Positions 1-8,786 of a DNA stretch of 64,000 bases are shown in pieces. Source of the DNA: RYN-230 sp963717125 (GTDB lineage Bacteria; Actinomycetota; Actinomycetes; Streptosporangiales; Streptosporangiaceae); assembly GCA_963717125.1 (NCBI GenBank), contig CAVQVG010000017.1:434001-498000 (forward strand), in the 5' to 3' direction. Position numbers and translations under genes: made by a program. Position 1 is the first letter of the stretch, and each line of letters begins with the position of its first letter. The notes beneath the pieces were generated by a model that saw only the letters and a list, made by a program, of their open reading frames with translations, did no database searches and was not told the origin of the DNA.

Positions 1-387
1 GCCTCGATCCAGTTCGGGGTGCCCGGGGCGGTGAACGGCACCCCGCCGCCGACCGGCAGCGCGGCGCCGGTCGCCTGCTCGGCGGCGTACTCGCTGACCA
101 ACACCTGGGCGGGCGGTTTCCAGGCGCAGATCGTGCTGACCAACACCGGGAGCAGCGCGATCAGCCCGTGGACGCTGACCTGGACATTCCCCGGTGACCA
201 GAAGATCGCCAGCATGTGGACGGCGACGTACACCCAGTCCGGGGAGCAGGTGACCGCGGCCAACGAGCCGTACAACGCCACCATCCCGCCGTCCGGGTCG
301 GTCACCATCGGCTTCACCGGGAGCTACACCAGCAGCGACAGTTCGCCGACCAGCTTCGCAGTCAACGGGACGGGATGCGCGGCGTGA
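1..387 (+). CDS. C-terminal part of a secreted protein ending in a CBM2 module (5' end outside window)
   Basis: The frame is open from base 1 to the TGA at 385-387. After a short Pro/Gly/Thr linker it encodes one complete family 2 carbohydrate-binding module of about 100 residues: a leading Cys, WAGGFQAQ, an internal WTLTW strand, FPGDQKI, and a closing NGTGC that would pair with the first Cys in a disulfide. CBM2 modules bind crystalline cellulose or xylan through surface tryptophans and are normally attached to secreted glycoside hydrolases or polysaccharide monooxygenases. The catalytic part lies upstream and cannot be identified. The stop overlaps the start of the GH30 gene, so the two are probably one transcription unit. 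Confidence 0.9.
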   Translation, partial: ASIQFGVPGAVNGTPPPTGSAAPVACSAAYSLTNTWAGGFQAQIVLTNTGSSAISPWTLTWTFPGDQKIASMWTATYTQSGEQVTAANEPYNATIPPSGSVTIGFTGSYTSSDSSPTSFAVNGTGCAA

Positions 388-2255
388 CCCACCGCACCGT
401 CCTGCCCTACGCCGCGGCGCTCGCGCTGATCGCCGCGGGGATGGTCGCGGTGTCCGGCCCGGCCCTGGCGGCGGACACCGCGACCATCAACGGCGCCACC
501 AGCTACCAGACCATCACCGGGTTCGGGGCCTCCGAGGCCTTCGGCGAGGCCGAGACCGTGATGAACCTGCCCGCCGCCGAGCAGCAGCAGGTGCTGAACC
601 TGCTCTACAGCCCGGCCAGCGGGGCGGGCCTGACCATCTTGCGCAACGAGATCAGCGCTGACTCCGGCAGCACGATCGAGCCGTCCGCGCCGGCCAGCCC
701 CACCGCGACGCCCAGCTACGTGTCGCTGGCCTCGATCAACCAGGATGCGGGCCAGTTGTGGTTCGCCCAGCAGATCAAGGCGGACTACGGGGTGAGCAAC
801 GTGTTCGCCGATGCGTGGAGCGCCCCGGCGTTCATGAAGACCAACGACTCGGCGGACAACGGGGGCGCGCTGTGCGGGGTCACCGGGGCTACGTGCGCCA
901 GCGGTGACTGGCGCCAGGCCTACGCCAGCTACCTGGAGCAGTACGCGGCGGATTACGCGGCGGCCGGGGTGCCGCTGAGCTACGTCGGCCCGGAGAACGA
1001 GGCCAACCTGTCCACCAGCTACGACAGCATGCAGCTGAGCCCGGCGCAGACCGCGAACTTCCTGGACGTGCTCGGCCCGACCATGGCCGCCTCCGGCCTG
1101 CCCACCCACGTGGAGTGCTGCGCCACCGAGGGCTGGGACTACGCGCAGCAGTACGCCGCGGCCATCGAGGCGGACCCCACGGCCAGCGCGGACACCGCCG
1201 CGTTCACCAGCCACGGCTACACCGAAGCGCCGGATTCCCCGCTCACCGGCTGGACCAAGCCGGCCTGGGAGACGGAGTGGTCCACGTTCGAGAGCTGGGA
1301 CCCGGCCTGGGACGATGGCACCGACGCCTCCGGCATGAGCTGGGCGCAGAACATCTACAACGGGCTGGCCAACGCCAACCTGAACGCGTTCCTGTACTGG
1401 TGGGGCAGCACGACGCCGTCGGAGAACGGGGACAACGAGGGGCTGGTCGAGATCAACGGCGGGGCGGTCACCCCGTCCGGCCGGCTGTGGGCGTTCGCCA
1501 ACTACAGCGACTTTGTCCGGCCCGGCGCCGTCCGCATCGCCGCCGCCAGTTCCAACAGCGCGGTCGAGATGACCGCGTTCCGGAACACCAACGGCACCGT
1601 GGCCATCGTCGCGCTGAACACCGCGACCAGCGCCGACCCGATCACCTACGCGGTGTCCGGCACCGGCACGCCCAACGGCGCGACCGTCACGCCGTACCTG
1701 AGCAACGCCGCCAGCGATGCGGCCGCCCAGGCCACCACGTCGGTCAGCGGTGGCCAGTTCAGCGCCACCATCCCGGCCCGCTCCCTGGTCACCTACGTGG
1801 TCGGGGCCAGCGGCGGGCCGACCCCGACGCCCACGCCGACGCCGACCGGCACGCCCACGCCGACCGCCTCGCCGACGCCCACTCCGAGCAGCACGCCCAC
1901 TCCGAGCAGCACGCCCACTGCGAGCAGCACGCCCAGCCTGGCCTGCACGGTCAGCTACGCCACGCAGAGTCAGTGGGCCGGCGGCTTCGTGGCCAGCGTG
2001 ACGATCAGCAACGGCGGCTCGTCGGGGATCAACGGCTGGACGCTGACGTTCAGCTTCCCCGGCGACCAGAAGATCACCAACTCGTGGAACGGGGTGGTCA
2101 CCCAGAGCGGCGCGAACGTGTCCATCGGCAACGAGAGCTACAACGCCAGCATCCCGGCGGGCAGCTCCACCCAGCTGGGCTTCCAGGGCACGTGGACCAG
2201 CAGCGACGCCGCCCCCACCGCCTTCACCCTGAATGGGACGGCCTGTAGCCTGTAG
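384..2255 (+). CDS. Secreted GH30-family glycoside hydrolase with C-terminal CBM2 (xylanase-like)
   Basis: About 623 residues: a signal peptide (1 to about 28, cleavage after ALA), a GH30 (beta/alpha)8 barrel with beta side domain (about 30-490), a Pro-Thr-Ser linker (about 490-518) and a CBM2 (about 519-623). The expected GH30 catalytic pair is visible: acid/base Glu206 in GPENE and a nucleophile candidate Glu298 in WETEW. The GFGASEAFGEAE start of the barrel recalls fungal/bacterial GH30 xylanases, so glucuronoxylan or a related beta-1,4-xylan is the most likely substrate, but the subfamily is inferred only. Start chosen at GTG 384, which overlaps the previous stop as GTGA; an in-frame ATG at 375 is the alternative. 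It acts outside the cell on plant cell wall material. Confidence 0.85.
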   Translation: MTHRTVLPYAAALALIAAGMVAVSGPALAADTATINGATSYQTITGFGASEAFGEAETVMNLPAAEQQQVLNLLYSPASGAGLTILRNEISADSGSTIEPSAPASPTATPSYVSLASINQDAGQLWFAQQIKADYGVSNVFADAWSAPAFMKTNDSADNGGALCGVTGATCASGDWRQAYASYLEQYAADYAAAGVPLSYVGPENEANLSTSYDSMQLSPAQTANFLDVLGPTMAASGLPTHVECCATEGWDYAQQYAAAIEADPTASADTAAFTSHGYTEAPDSPLTGWTKPAWETEWSTFESWDPAWDDGTDASGMSWAQNIYNGLANANLNAFLYWWGSTTPSENGDNEGLVEINGGAVTPSGRLWAFANYSDFVRPGAVRIAAASSNSAVEMTAFRNTNGTVAIVALNTATSADPITYAVSGTGTPNGATVTPYLSNAASDAAAQATTSVSGGQFSATIPARSLVTYVVGASGGPTPTPTPTPTGTPTPTASPTPTPSSTPTPSSTPTASSTPSLACTVSYATQSQWAGGFVASVTISNGGSSGINGWTLTFSFPGDQKITNSWNGVVTQSGANVSIGNESYNASIPAGSSTQLGFQGTWTSSDAAPTAFTLNGTACSL

Positions 2256-2326
2256 CAAGCCCTCGGTGACGCCTGCTGGCCAAGGGGGCGTACTAGGGAA
2301 TCTGGGCACGCCGCACCGGGGGGATC

Positions 2327-5191
2327 GTGGTGGCAGCCGAGGAGCGTGGCTACGACGCGTTCATCTCGTACAGCCACCGGCTCGACGGCGCCATCGCGGC
2401 CCGGCTGCAGGCGGAATTGCAGCGTTTCGCCAAGCCCTGGTACCAGGTGCGCGCGCTGCGGGTGTTCCGTGACCAGACCAGCCTGGCCGCGTCCCCGCAC
2501 CTGTGGACCACGATCGAGCAGGCGCTGGACAACTCGCGCTGGCTGATCCTGATGGCCTCACCGGAGTCCGCCCAGTCGCCCTGGGTGGCCAAGGAGATCG
2601 GCTGGTGGCGTGAGCGCCGGCCAGCCAGCCACATCCTCATCGCCGTCACCGGTGGTGAGCTGGTCTGGGACGCCAGCGCGGCCGACCTGGACTGGGCAGC
2701 CAGCACCGCGCTGTCCAAGGAAGCGCTGGGCCACGCGTTCAGCCAGGAGCCGCGCTGGGTCGACCTGCGCTGGGCGCGCGCCCAGGCGGACAGCCTCCGG
2801 CCGGCCGACCCACGGTTGCAGGACGCCGTGGCCGACCTGGCCGCCACTATCCGCGAGCTGCCCAAAGACTCGCTGATCGGTGAGCACATCCGGCAGCGCC
2901 GCCGGACCATGCGCTCGGTGGTGGCCGCGCTGACCGCGCTGGTCATCCTGCTGGCCTTCGCGGTGCTGGCCGCGGTCGTCGCCCAGCGCCAGCGGGACCG
3001 GGCCATCCGGGAGGAGACCGCCGCCACCGCGGGCCTGCTCGCGTCCACGGCGATTACGCTGACCGGCTCGCACCCCGATCTCGCGCAGCTGTTCGCGGTC
3101 AAGGCCTACCAGGTGGACCCCGGCGACCCGCAGACCCGGGCCGCGCTGTTCGCCGCGGTCCAGTCCGACCCGCAGGTGCAGCGGTTCATCGAGGCGCCTG
3201 GGCAGGTGTCGGCCATCGCCAGCTCGGCCAGCGGACGGACGATTGTCGCGGGTACCACAAACGGCTGGGTGCAGACCTGGAGCGTACCGGGCTTCAAGCC
3301 GGTCAAGGTCGGCCGGCTGGACGGCGCCATCAGCGGGGTCGCGGTCAGCGCGAACGGGACCACGATCGCGGCGGCTACCGGGACAGACGCCAGGATCTGG
3401 CGAACCGGCCAGACTGCCCAGTCTCGTTCGGCGCCGCCGGGGACCACGTTCAGCGCGGTAGGAGTGTCCCCGTCCGGCCGGTTCGCCGCGTTTGGCGCCT
3501 ACCCCTCCCTCGAGGTGCTGGACACCAGCACCCGGTCCTGGGCGCAGTTGCGGATGACGGGGTTCGAGGCGCAGAACCGGCTCCGTCCGCCCGCGATCAC
3601 CGGCATCGCCGTGCCGAGCGAATCCCAGCTGGTCGCGTTCGACGGCTACTACGGCTCGTGGCAGCGCATCGCGCTGCCCCGGCTGGCCGTGCTTCGTTCC
3701 GCCCGCGACGTGTTCGGCCTGGGCAAGTTCCCCGCCTACGCGTATGCACTCTCGCCGTCGGGGTCAGCCGCCACCTACAGCAACGTGGCGGCCGGGCGGG
3801 CGCTCCAGGTGTGGGCCGTCGGCCAGCGGTCCGGGGTGGCTGGGCACGCCCGCACCGGCGGCCGGCTGGCGCTGGCCCTGGCCATCAGCCGGGATGGCCA
3901 GTGGGTCGCGTCCGAGGACGCCGGCGGCATCCACGTGTCCCGGATCTCCGCTACCGGACCACCCAGCCCGGCCAAGTCGTACCCGGGCGCGGAGCCGATC
4001 TTCGCCACGTCGCTGGCGTTTCTGGGCGACAGCGACACCCGGCTGGTCTCCGCCTCGGGCGACAGGCTCACGGTGTGGAACCTCAGCCAGTACTCGCGGA
4101 TCGGCAACGCGACCCGGATCCGGATGCCCTGGCAGTGCGGGGAGGTCTGCCCCGGGCCGCGGCTGGCCGTCCGGCCGGACGGCCAGGAAGCGGTCATCAC
4201 CGACAGCAACGGGACCATGTTGCTGCAGGTGGGGCTGGGGGCCGCGGTTGGGAAGATCTTCCGGCTCGGCGGGGGCCTCACCCAGCAGTACGGGCTGCCG
4301 CAATGGAGCCCGGACGGGGACCAGCTCTACCTGTACGGGATCAAGCAGTACACCATCACCGTGCCGAGGGGCGAGGCGGCGCTCACGGATCATCTGGCCG
4401 AGGAGCGCTCGACGTCGGTGCAGGCCGACCCGGATCCGCCGCAGTCCGTGTCGATCTTCGCTGGTGGGAAGCAGTTTGCCCTGATCAACGCGGCGGGCAA
4501 CATCACGATCGGCACCGGCCCGACCGGCCTGGGCGGCGCGCTGATCAGCGGGCCGTCCACGCTGCACCCGAACCCCGGCCTGTACCAGCACCAGGCGGCG
4601 GTTGACCCGGCCGGCACCCGGGCGGCCCTCATCGACCAGGTCACCAGGCAGGTCTATGTGGTCAACCTCAGGACCAAGAGCAGTTGGCTGGTGCCCGGCA
4701 TCCGGGCTTACCAGGTGGGTTACGCCGGTCCGCGGCTGGTGATCCAGCGGGAGAACGGCGACATCGACCTGCGCGGCACCGACGGCAAGAAGCTGATCCG
4801 CTCCATCCAGGCGGGCACCCCGTGGGACTACGGCAACTTCGCGGTCAGCAGCCAGGCCGCGGGCGGTCCCGGCCTGGTCGCCGAGGAACGGGCGAATGGG
4901 CAGGGCGTGATCGCCGACCTCCGCTCCGGGCACGTACTGGGGGTGTTCCCGATCGGCAAGGCGTCGCCCTTCCAGCAGACCACGATGGCGTTCGCGCCGG
5001 GGGACAGGAGCCTGGTCACGGTGACGGAAGGCAACGGCAGCTCCTCCGATGGGCTGCTCACCCAGCTCAACCTGGTCCCCGCGCAGTGGGTGCGGGTGGC
5101 CTGCAGCACCTCGGGGCACAGCCTGACCGCGCAGGACTGGCGGGCGTACATCTCCAGCTCGCCGCCCGCTCACCTGGGATGCGCAGGATGA
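2327..5191 (+). CDS. TIR-domain protein with one TM segment and C-terminal WD40-like beta-propeller
   Basis: 954 residues. An N-terminal TIR domain (about 8-150) shows the YDAFISYSH strand/loop and a SPWVAKE helix, where Glu90 aligns with the catalytic glutamate of NAD-cleaving TIR domains such as SARM1. A single TM helix follows at about 197-219. A further 700 residues form a repeat-rich beta-propeller (blocks such as TTNGWVQTW and GDRLTVWNL), probably outside the membrane. The domain order suggests a membrane-anchored TIR effector or signal producer with a propeller sensor. A GTG start is supported by the G-rich Shine-Dalgarno at 2318-2324. The stop overlaps the next ATG (ATGA), so it is coupled to the SLOG protein. 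NADase activity is inferred from Glu90 alone. Confidence 0.85.
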   Translation: MVAAEERGYDAFISYSHRLDGAIAARLQAELQRFAKPWYQVRALRVFRDQTSLAASPHLWTTIEQALDNSRWLILMASPESAQSPWVAKEIGWWRERRPASHILIAVTGGELVWDASAADLDWAASTALSKEALGHAFSQEPRWVDLRWARAQADSLRPADPRLQDAVADLAATIRELPKDSLIGEHIRQRRRTMRSVVAALTALVILLAFAVLAAVVAQRQRDRAIREETAATAGLLASTAITLTGSHPDLAQLFAVKAYQVDPGDPQTRAALFAAVQSDPQVQRFIEAPGQVSAIASSASGRTIVAGTTNGWVQTWSVPGFKPVKVGRLDGAISGVAVSANGTTIAAATGTDARIWRTGQTAQSRSAPPGTTFSAVGVSPSGRFAAFGAYPSLEVLDTSTRSWAQLRMTGFEAQNRLRPPAITGIAVPSESQLVAFDGYYGSWQRIALPRLAVLRSARDVFGLGKFPAYAYALSPSGSAATYSNVAAGRALQVWAVGQRSGVAGHARTGGRLALALAISRDGQWVASEDAGGIHVSRISATGPPSPAKSYPGAEPIFATSLAFLGDSDTRLVSASGDRLTVWNLSQYSRIGNATRIRMPWQCGEVCPGPRLAVRPDGQEAVITDSNGTMLLQVGLGAAVGKIFRLGGGLTQQYGLPQWSPDGDQLYLYGIKQYTITVPRGEAALTDHLAEERSTSVQADPDPPQSVSIFAGGKQFALINAAGNITIGTGPTGLGGALISGPSTLHPNPGLYQHQAAVDPAGTRAALIDQVTRQVYVVNLRTKSSWLVPGIRAYQVGYAGPRLVIQRENGDIDLRGTDGKKLIRSIQAGTPWDYGNFAVSSQAAGGPGLVAEERANGQGVIADLRSGHVLGVFPIGKASPFQQTTMAFAPGDRSLVTVTEGNGSSSDGLLTQLNLVPAQWVRVACSTSGHSLTAQDWRAYISSSPPAHLGCAG

Positions 5192-8127
5192 CCGGCGTAG
5201 CCGAGGCCAGGCATACCGGCGCCTGGTGGCCGGAGGGGGAGGGGCGGCTCCCGTTCGCGCTGCGCATCGGGGTGACCGGGCACCGCGAGCTGGCCGACCC
5301 GGACGCGCTGGTCCCAGCGATCGACGAGGCGATCCAGGCGCTCACCCAGCGTGTCCTGGGCGTCCAGGCCGACCCGTCGCTGCTGGTCATCTCAGCGCTG
5401 GCCGAGGGGGCCGACCGGCTGGTGGCCAGGCAGGTGCTGGCCCGGCCGGTGGCCGAACTGGAAGTGGTGCTGCCGCTGCCCGTCCACGAGTACCTGCAAG
5501 ACTTCCCCGCCGAGGCGTCCAGGAACGAGTTCACCGAGTTGCTCGGCCGTGCCGCCCGGGTCTGGCAGGCACCGCCGGGCAGTAGCCGCGAGGAGGCCTA
5601 CGAGCGGGCTGGGCGGCACATGGTGGACCGGGCCGACATGATCATCGCGCTGTGGGACGGCCAGCCGTCGCGCGGCCGCGGCGGCACCGCCAGCATCGTG
5701 TCCTACGCCCGTGCCCAGGGTGTCCCGGTGGCCTGGGTGAACACTGCGAAGAGGTCAGACCCCGTGTTCTGGTACGACGAGGGGCGGGCGGCCCGGGTCG
5801 AGGAAGCGGCCCGCGAATTCCGCGAGTACAACTCGGCTGAGATCAGCGAGTTCGCCGCCCGGGAACGCGCCGAGTGGCTGCGGGTCGAGCCCCCGGCCGA
5901 CGGCACCGGTCAGGCACCCACGCTCAGCGAAGCGTGCCGGAGCGTGGGCGGGTGGATCCTGCCCTACTTCGTCCGGGCGGACGCGCTGGCCAGCCGGGTG
6001 GAGCGCATCTTCAACGTGACCAGCTGGGCGATGTTCCTGGCCGCGGCGGGGGCGGTCGTCGTCGTGGCCTGCCAGGTCGCGTTCGCGCCGCACAAGCCGT
6101 GGATCGCCGCGATCGAGATCCTGCTGCTTCTGCTGCTGGTGGTGATGCCGCTGGTCAGCCGGCGTCGCCGGCTGCTGGACCGGTGGATCTCTTACCGCTT
6201 CCTGGCCGAGCGGCTGCGGTCTGGGTACTTCCTGGCCCTGGCCGGGGCCGGGGACCGGCCGCCCCCGCGCGACCGGAATGAGCGGGCAGGCTGGTCGTCT
6301 GACCCGACCGAGGTGTGGCTGCGCCGGGCCCTGGAGGAGGTGACCGCGCTGCGCCCGCAGGTCCGGATCGGCCCGGGCAACCTCGCGCCGCTCCGCGACT
6401 ACCTGTGCGACCGGTGGCTTGGGGCGCAGATCCGGTACCACGAGAAGTCCGCGCGGCGGCAGGGCACGTGGGACAGCCGGCTGTTCTTGGCCACCGGGGT
6501 GCTGTTCGCGATCACCGCGGTGGCCGCGTTCCTGCATCTGCTCGGCTGGGGCGAGCACGCCGGCGAGGCGTCGGAGCTGGGCCTGGTCCTGATCGTGCTG
6601 TCGATCTGCGTGCCCGCGGTCGGCGCGGCGCTGCACGGGATCAGGACCCAGTCCGAGTTCCGCCGCCACTGCCAGCGCTACCAGCGGATGGCCGGGCTGC
6701 TCCGGCAACTGGAAGCCGACCTGAGCCGGGCGCAGTCCATCGAGTGGATCCATGAGATCGCGGCCGACGCCGAACGGGTGATGCGGGCCGAGAACAGCGA
6801 CTGGTTCGGCGTGATGCGCTTCCACGACGTGGAGCTGATCACGTTATTGCTTTGCGCCTCCGGGGGCCCCGCACCTCCCCGTCCCCCTTCACTGCCTGGC
6901 CTGGGCGGGTTCCTGGGGGGTGAGACCATCGTGTACATCTGGGGGCTGGGCAACCCGGATGGTCACCCGAACCTGAGCCGGTGCCCGGCGGGGTCGGCGT
7001 GGGTGAACCCGTTTTCGTCTGATCATGGAATGCCCGGGTGCAGTCATCCCGGGCACGGCAGCGAGCTAGCGGAGTCAGCAGTGGCAATCACGGTACAGCC
7101 GGGCCTGGCCGACCGGATGCGCGCGGCCGCGCCGGTCATGCTCCGGGTCCTCAGCCCCGAGGACCCGGGCCGGCTGGCCGCGGCCCTGCGGCCGGCCCGG
7201 GAGGCCACCGCCAGCCTCGGCGACGGCGTCTACCGGTATCCCTATGTCACCGAGCCCATCCCGGTGCCCGGCGGCTGCGTCATGCTGATCGACCTGACCA
7301 GCATGCCGGACACGCTCCGGGTGACTGTGCCCAGGCTGGTAACCGGCAGCCTGCGCGAGGGTGGCATCCAGGACGCCGAGGTCGGCGAGGCGGCCGAGGT
7401 GGGTGACCGGTACACCGTGTTCGGCTCGTTCAGCCCGGTCGCCCAGGCCTGGCTCGGCGGCGCCCGGGACCGGCCGCTGGACCATCGGGTCACCGCGCGG
7501 CTCGATCCGGGCCTGGCCGGCATCGCCGCGGAATGGCTCCGCGGTGAGTACCGGCCCGAGATGGAAACGCTGGCGCTGGCCATCTCCGCCGAGGTGCCGG
7601 TCACCTGGGAGAGCGCCGAGCCAGTGACGCGCGGCATCCTTGGCACGCTGAGCGGCGCAACGCTGCTGGCCAGCGGCTTCGGATCGGCGGTGGCCAGCGC
7701 GGTGCTGGGTGCGTTTCTCGGCACCGGCCTGGCCCTGGCCGCCGCCGGGTCAGGCTGGCCAGTCCCCGAGGTGGCCGGGCACATGCGCGGCCAGCGCGAC
7801 CTGATCCGTGCGCACCTGCCCGGGCTGGCCTGGGCCGGGGTCACGGCCGGGTCGGACACCCGGTACCTGGTGACCGCGCGGGTGACCCGGAGTACGCCGG
7901 TGCCGGGTCCGCTGTGGTTCCAGGTGCTCCCGCCGCACTACCTGGACGACCTCGGCGGCCTGCCAGACGGTGCGGTGCCGCTGCCGGGCGGGGCGGGGCG
8001 GGGCGGGGCGGGGCGGGGCGGGGCGGCCGAGCTGACCGTGGGCGAGCCCGAGCAGTGGGTCCCCGGCCACCCCGACCGCCGCGCCGTCGAGAACCAGGCC
8101 CGCCGCCTGCTGGCCGACCGTCAGTGA
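5188..8127 (+). CDS. SLOG-domain / multi-TM (SLATT-like) protein, reading through into a second unknown domain
   Basis: 980 residues as an uninterrupted frame from ATG 5188 (ATGA overlap with the TIR gene). Residues about 25-185 form a SLOG-type Rossmann nucleotide-binding domain: GVTGHRELAD, ISALAEGADRLVA, and an ADMIIALWDG segment. Residues about 275-325 and 430-480 hold two pairs of TM helices around a basic/helical region, like SLOG-associated 2TM effector (SLATT) modules. The family-like part ends near residue 551 (VELIT). Codons 552-631 look non-coding, with a TTA codon at 6844 and low-complexity Gly/Pro. A further unknown 348-residue part may be an independent gene starting at GTG 7081; it has a Gly/Ala-rich hydrophobic stretch near its middle. 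SLOG domains bind nucleotides or nucleotide-derived signals, so partnership with the TIR protein is a natural inference. Confidence 0.75.
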   Translation: MTGVAEARHTGAWWPEGEGRLPFALRIGVTGHRELADPDALVPAIDEAIQALTQRVLGVQADPSLLVISALAEGADRLVARQVLARPVAELEVVLPLPVHEYLQDFPAEASRNEFTELLGRAARVWQAPPGSSREEAYERAGRHMVDRADMIIALWDGQPSRGRGGTASIVSYARAQGVPVAWVNTAKRSDPVFWYDEGRAARVEEAAREFREYNSAEISEFAARERAEWLRVEPPADGTGQAPTLSEACRSVGGWILPYFVRADALASRVERIFNVTSWAMFLAAAGAVVVVACQVAFAPHKPWIAAIEILLLLLLVVMPLVSRRRRLLDRWISYRFLAERLRSGYFLALAGAGDRPPPRDRNERAGWSSDPTEVWLRRALEEVTALRPQVRIGPGNLAPLRDYLCDRWLGAQIRYHEKSARRQGTWDSRLFLATGVLFAITAVAAFLHLLGWGEHAGEASELGLVLIVLSICVPAVGAALHGIRTQSEFRRHCQRYQRMAGLLRQLEADLSRAQSIEWIHEIAADAERVMRAENSDWFGVMRFHDVELITLLLCASGGPAPPRPPSLPGLGGFLGGETIVYIWGLGNPDGHPNLSRCPAGSAWVNPFSSDHGMPGCSHPGHGSELAESAVAITVQPGLADRMRAAAPVMLRVLSPEDPGRLAAALRPAREATASLGDGVYRYPYVTEPIPVPGGCVMLIDLTSMPDTLRVTVPRLVTGSLREGGIQDAEVGEAAEVGDRYTVFGSFSPVAQAWLGGARDRPLDHRVTARLDPGLAGIAAEWLRGEYRPEMETLALAISAEVPVTWESAEPVTRGILGTLSGATLLASGFGSAVASAVLGAFLGTGLALAAAGSGWPVPEVAGHMRGQRDLIRAHLPGLAWAGVTAGSDTRYLVTARVTRSTPVPGPLWFQVLPPHYLDDLGGLPDGAVPLPGGAGRGGAGRGGAAELTVGEPEQWVPGHPDRRAVENQARRLLADRQ
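6841..7080 (+). other. Non-coding-like junction inside the SLOG-protein frame, with a hairpin
   Basis: This stretch contains no stop in the SLOG frame but does not look like protein-coding sequence. It has the actinomycete-rare TTA codon at 6844, a Gly/Pro/Leu low-complexity translation, and a perfect 8-bp inverted repeat at 7031-7038 / 7048-7055 (TGCCCGGG / CCCGGGCA). It ends 26 bases before GTG 7081, which has a weak purine-rich leader (AGCGGAG). It may be an intergenic spacer that happens to lack an in-frame stop, or a true linker. Confidence 0.5.
7986..8025 (+). repeat. Pentanucleotide tandem repeat (GGGCG)x8 within coding sequence
   Basis: Eight perfect copies of GGGCG encode a Gly-Ala-Arg low-complexity run near the C-terminus of the frame ending at 8127. 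Because five is not a multiple of three, each gain or loss of a unit shifts the frame of the last 34 codons, so this is a potential phase-variable or assembly-error-prone site. Confidence 0.9.
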
Positions 8128-8207
8128 GCAGCCAGGTCAGTCCTCCAGGCTGGATTCCATGAACGTGACCAGGCCTGGCGTCCGCCCGGGCCGGATCGAT
8201 GACATTG

Positions 8208-8426
8208 TCAGGGCTGCTCGGCGGTGGCGATCTTGGTTCGCAGGTCGTCCAGGGTGTGCGCCGCGATCACGTGGGTGAACGAGCCGTTGCGCGTGCAGGC
8301 GACCCAGGCGGCGCCCTGCTCAATCTCCCAGCGCTCACCGTAGTCGAGCAGCAATCCGCGCAACTTGTCCTGCTCGCCGCCCGCCCCGCCCGCCACTAAG
8401 CCGCCCCGGTCTTCGCAGTCGTCCAT
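8208..8426 (-). CDS. Small conserved-type hypothetical protein, 72 aa
   Basis: A 72-residue acidic protein beginning MDDCEDRG, with a central WEIEQGAAWVACTR strand-rich segment and a C-terminal HTLDDLRTKIA helix. It resembles small alpha/beta unknowns that sit opposite short GntR genes in actinomycetes. No catalytic motif is visible and no function is assigned. It is transcribed divergently from the GntR-like gene, sharing the 8427-8519 promoter region. The coding call rests on the divergent arrangement and sensible composition; length alone would not prove it. Confidence 0.55.
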   Translation of the reverse strand: MDDCEDRGGLVAGGAGGEQDKLRGLLLDYGERWEIEQGAAWVACTRNGSFTHVIAAHTLDDLRTKIATAEQP

Positions 8427-8450
8427 GACGTCAGCCTACACCGTTTCATG

Positions 8451-8476
8451 ACGCGGTATAGAGCGGTGTGCCGCGT
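8451..8476. promoter_or_regulatory. Inverted repeat in the divergent promoter of the small hypothetical and GntR-like genes
   Basis: The 6-bp arms ACGCGG (8451-8456) and CCGCGT (8471-8476) flank 14 bases between the two divergent starts. The position suits an operator for the GntR-like protein encoded next to it, but the short arms make it tentative. Confidence 0.3.
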
Positions 8477-8519
8477 TCCATATGTCCATGCAGCTCAGCG
8501 ACGCTTTATGTTGATCCAC

Positions 8520-8786
8520 ATGGCGGGCGTGCCGAAGTTCGATCCGGGTGAGGCCGGGCCGGCGTACATCTACGCCCGGGTCGCCGACCATGTCGCGGCG
8601 AGGATCAAGGCTGGCGAACTGGCGCCGGGTGCCCGGTTGCCCGGTGAGCGCGATCTGGCCGCCGAATACCAGGTGGCGCTCGGGACAGTGCGGCGGGCGA
8701 TCGAGGAACTGCGCTCGCGTGGTCTCGTCGTCACCCTCCCAGCCAAGGGCACGTTCGTGGTTGCCGTGCCGCCGGACGCGACCTGA
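8520..8786 (+). CDS. Short GntR-family winged-helix transcriptional regulator without effector domain
   Basis: 88 residues from ATG 8520. It consists almost entirely of a GntR winged HTH: YARVADHVAARI helix, PGARLPGERDLAAEY, a recognition helix GTVRRAIEELRSRGLV and the wing TLPAKGTFV. There is no C-terminal ligand-binding domain, unlike the FadR, HutC or MocR classes, so it either dimerises differently or acts as a bare DNA-binding module. Upstream in-frame starts at ATG 8508 and 8448 exist, but conservation begins near GPAYIYARV and no Shine-Dalgarno decides the start. It is divergent from the 72-aa gene, which it may control. Confidence 0.75.
   Translation: MAGVPKFDPGEAGPAYIYARVADHVAARIKAGELAPGARLPGERDLAAEYQVALGTVRRAIEELRSRGLVVTLPAKGTFVVAVPPDAT

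Noticed and set aside
324..2309. 661-codon open frame on the minus strand opposite the GH30 gene
   Set aside because: It is Arg/Gly/Ala-rich with no domain, a typical antisense shadow of a GC-rich gene; the plus strand has a complete secreted enzyme.
4684..5187. Upstream extension of the SLOG-protein frame into the TIR gene
   Set aside because: The extension is the out-of-frame shadow of the propeller; the ATGA overlap at 5188 is the natural start.
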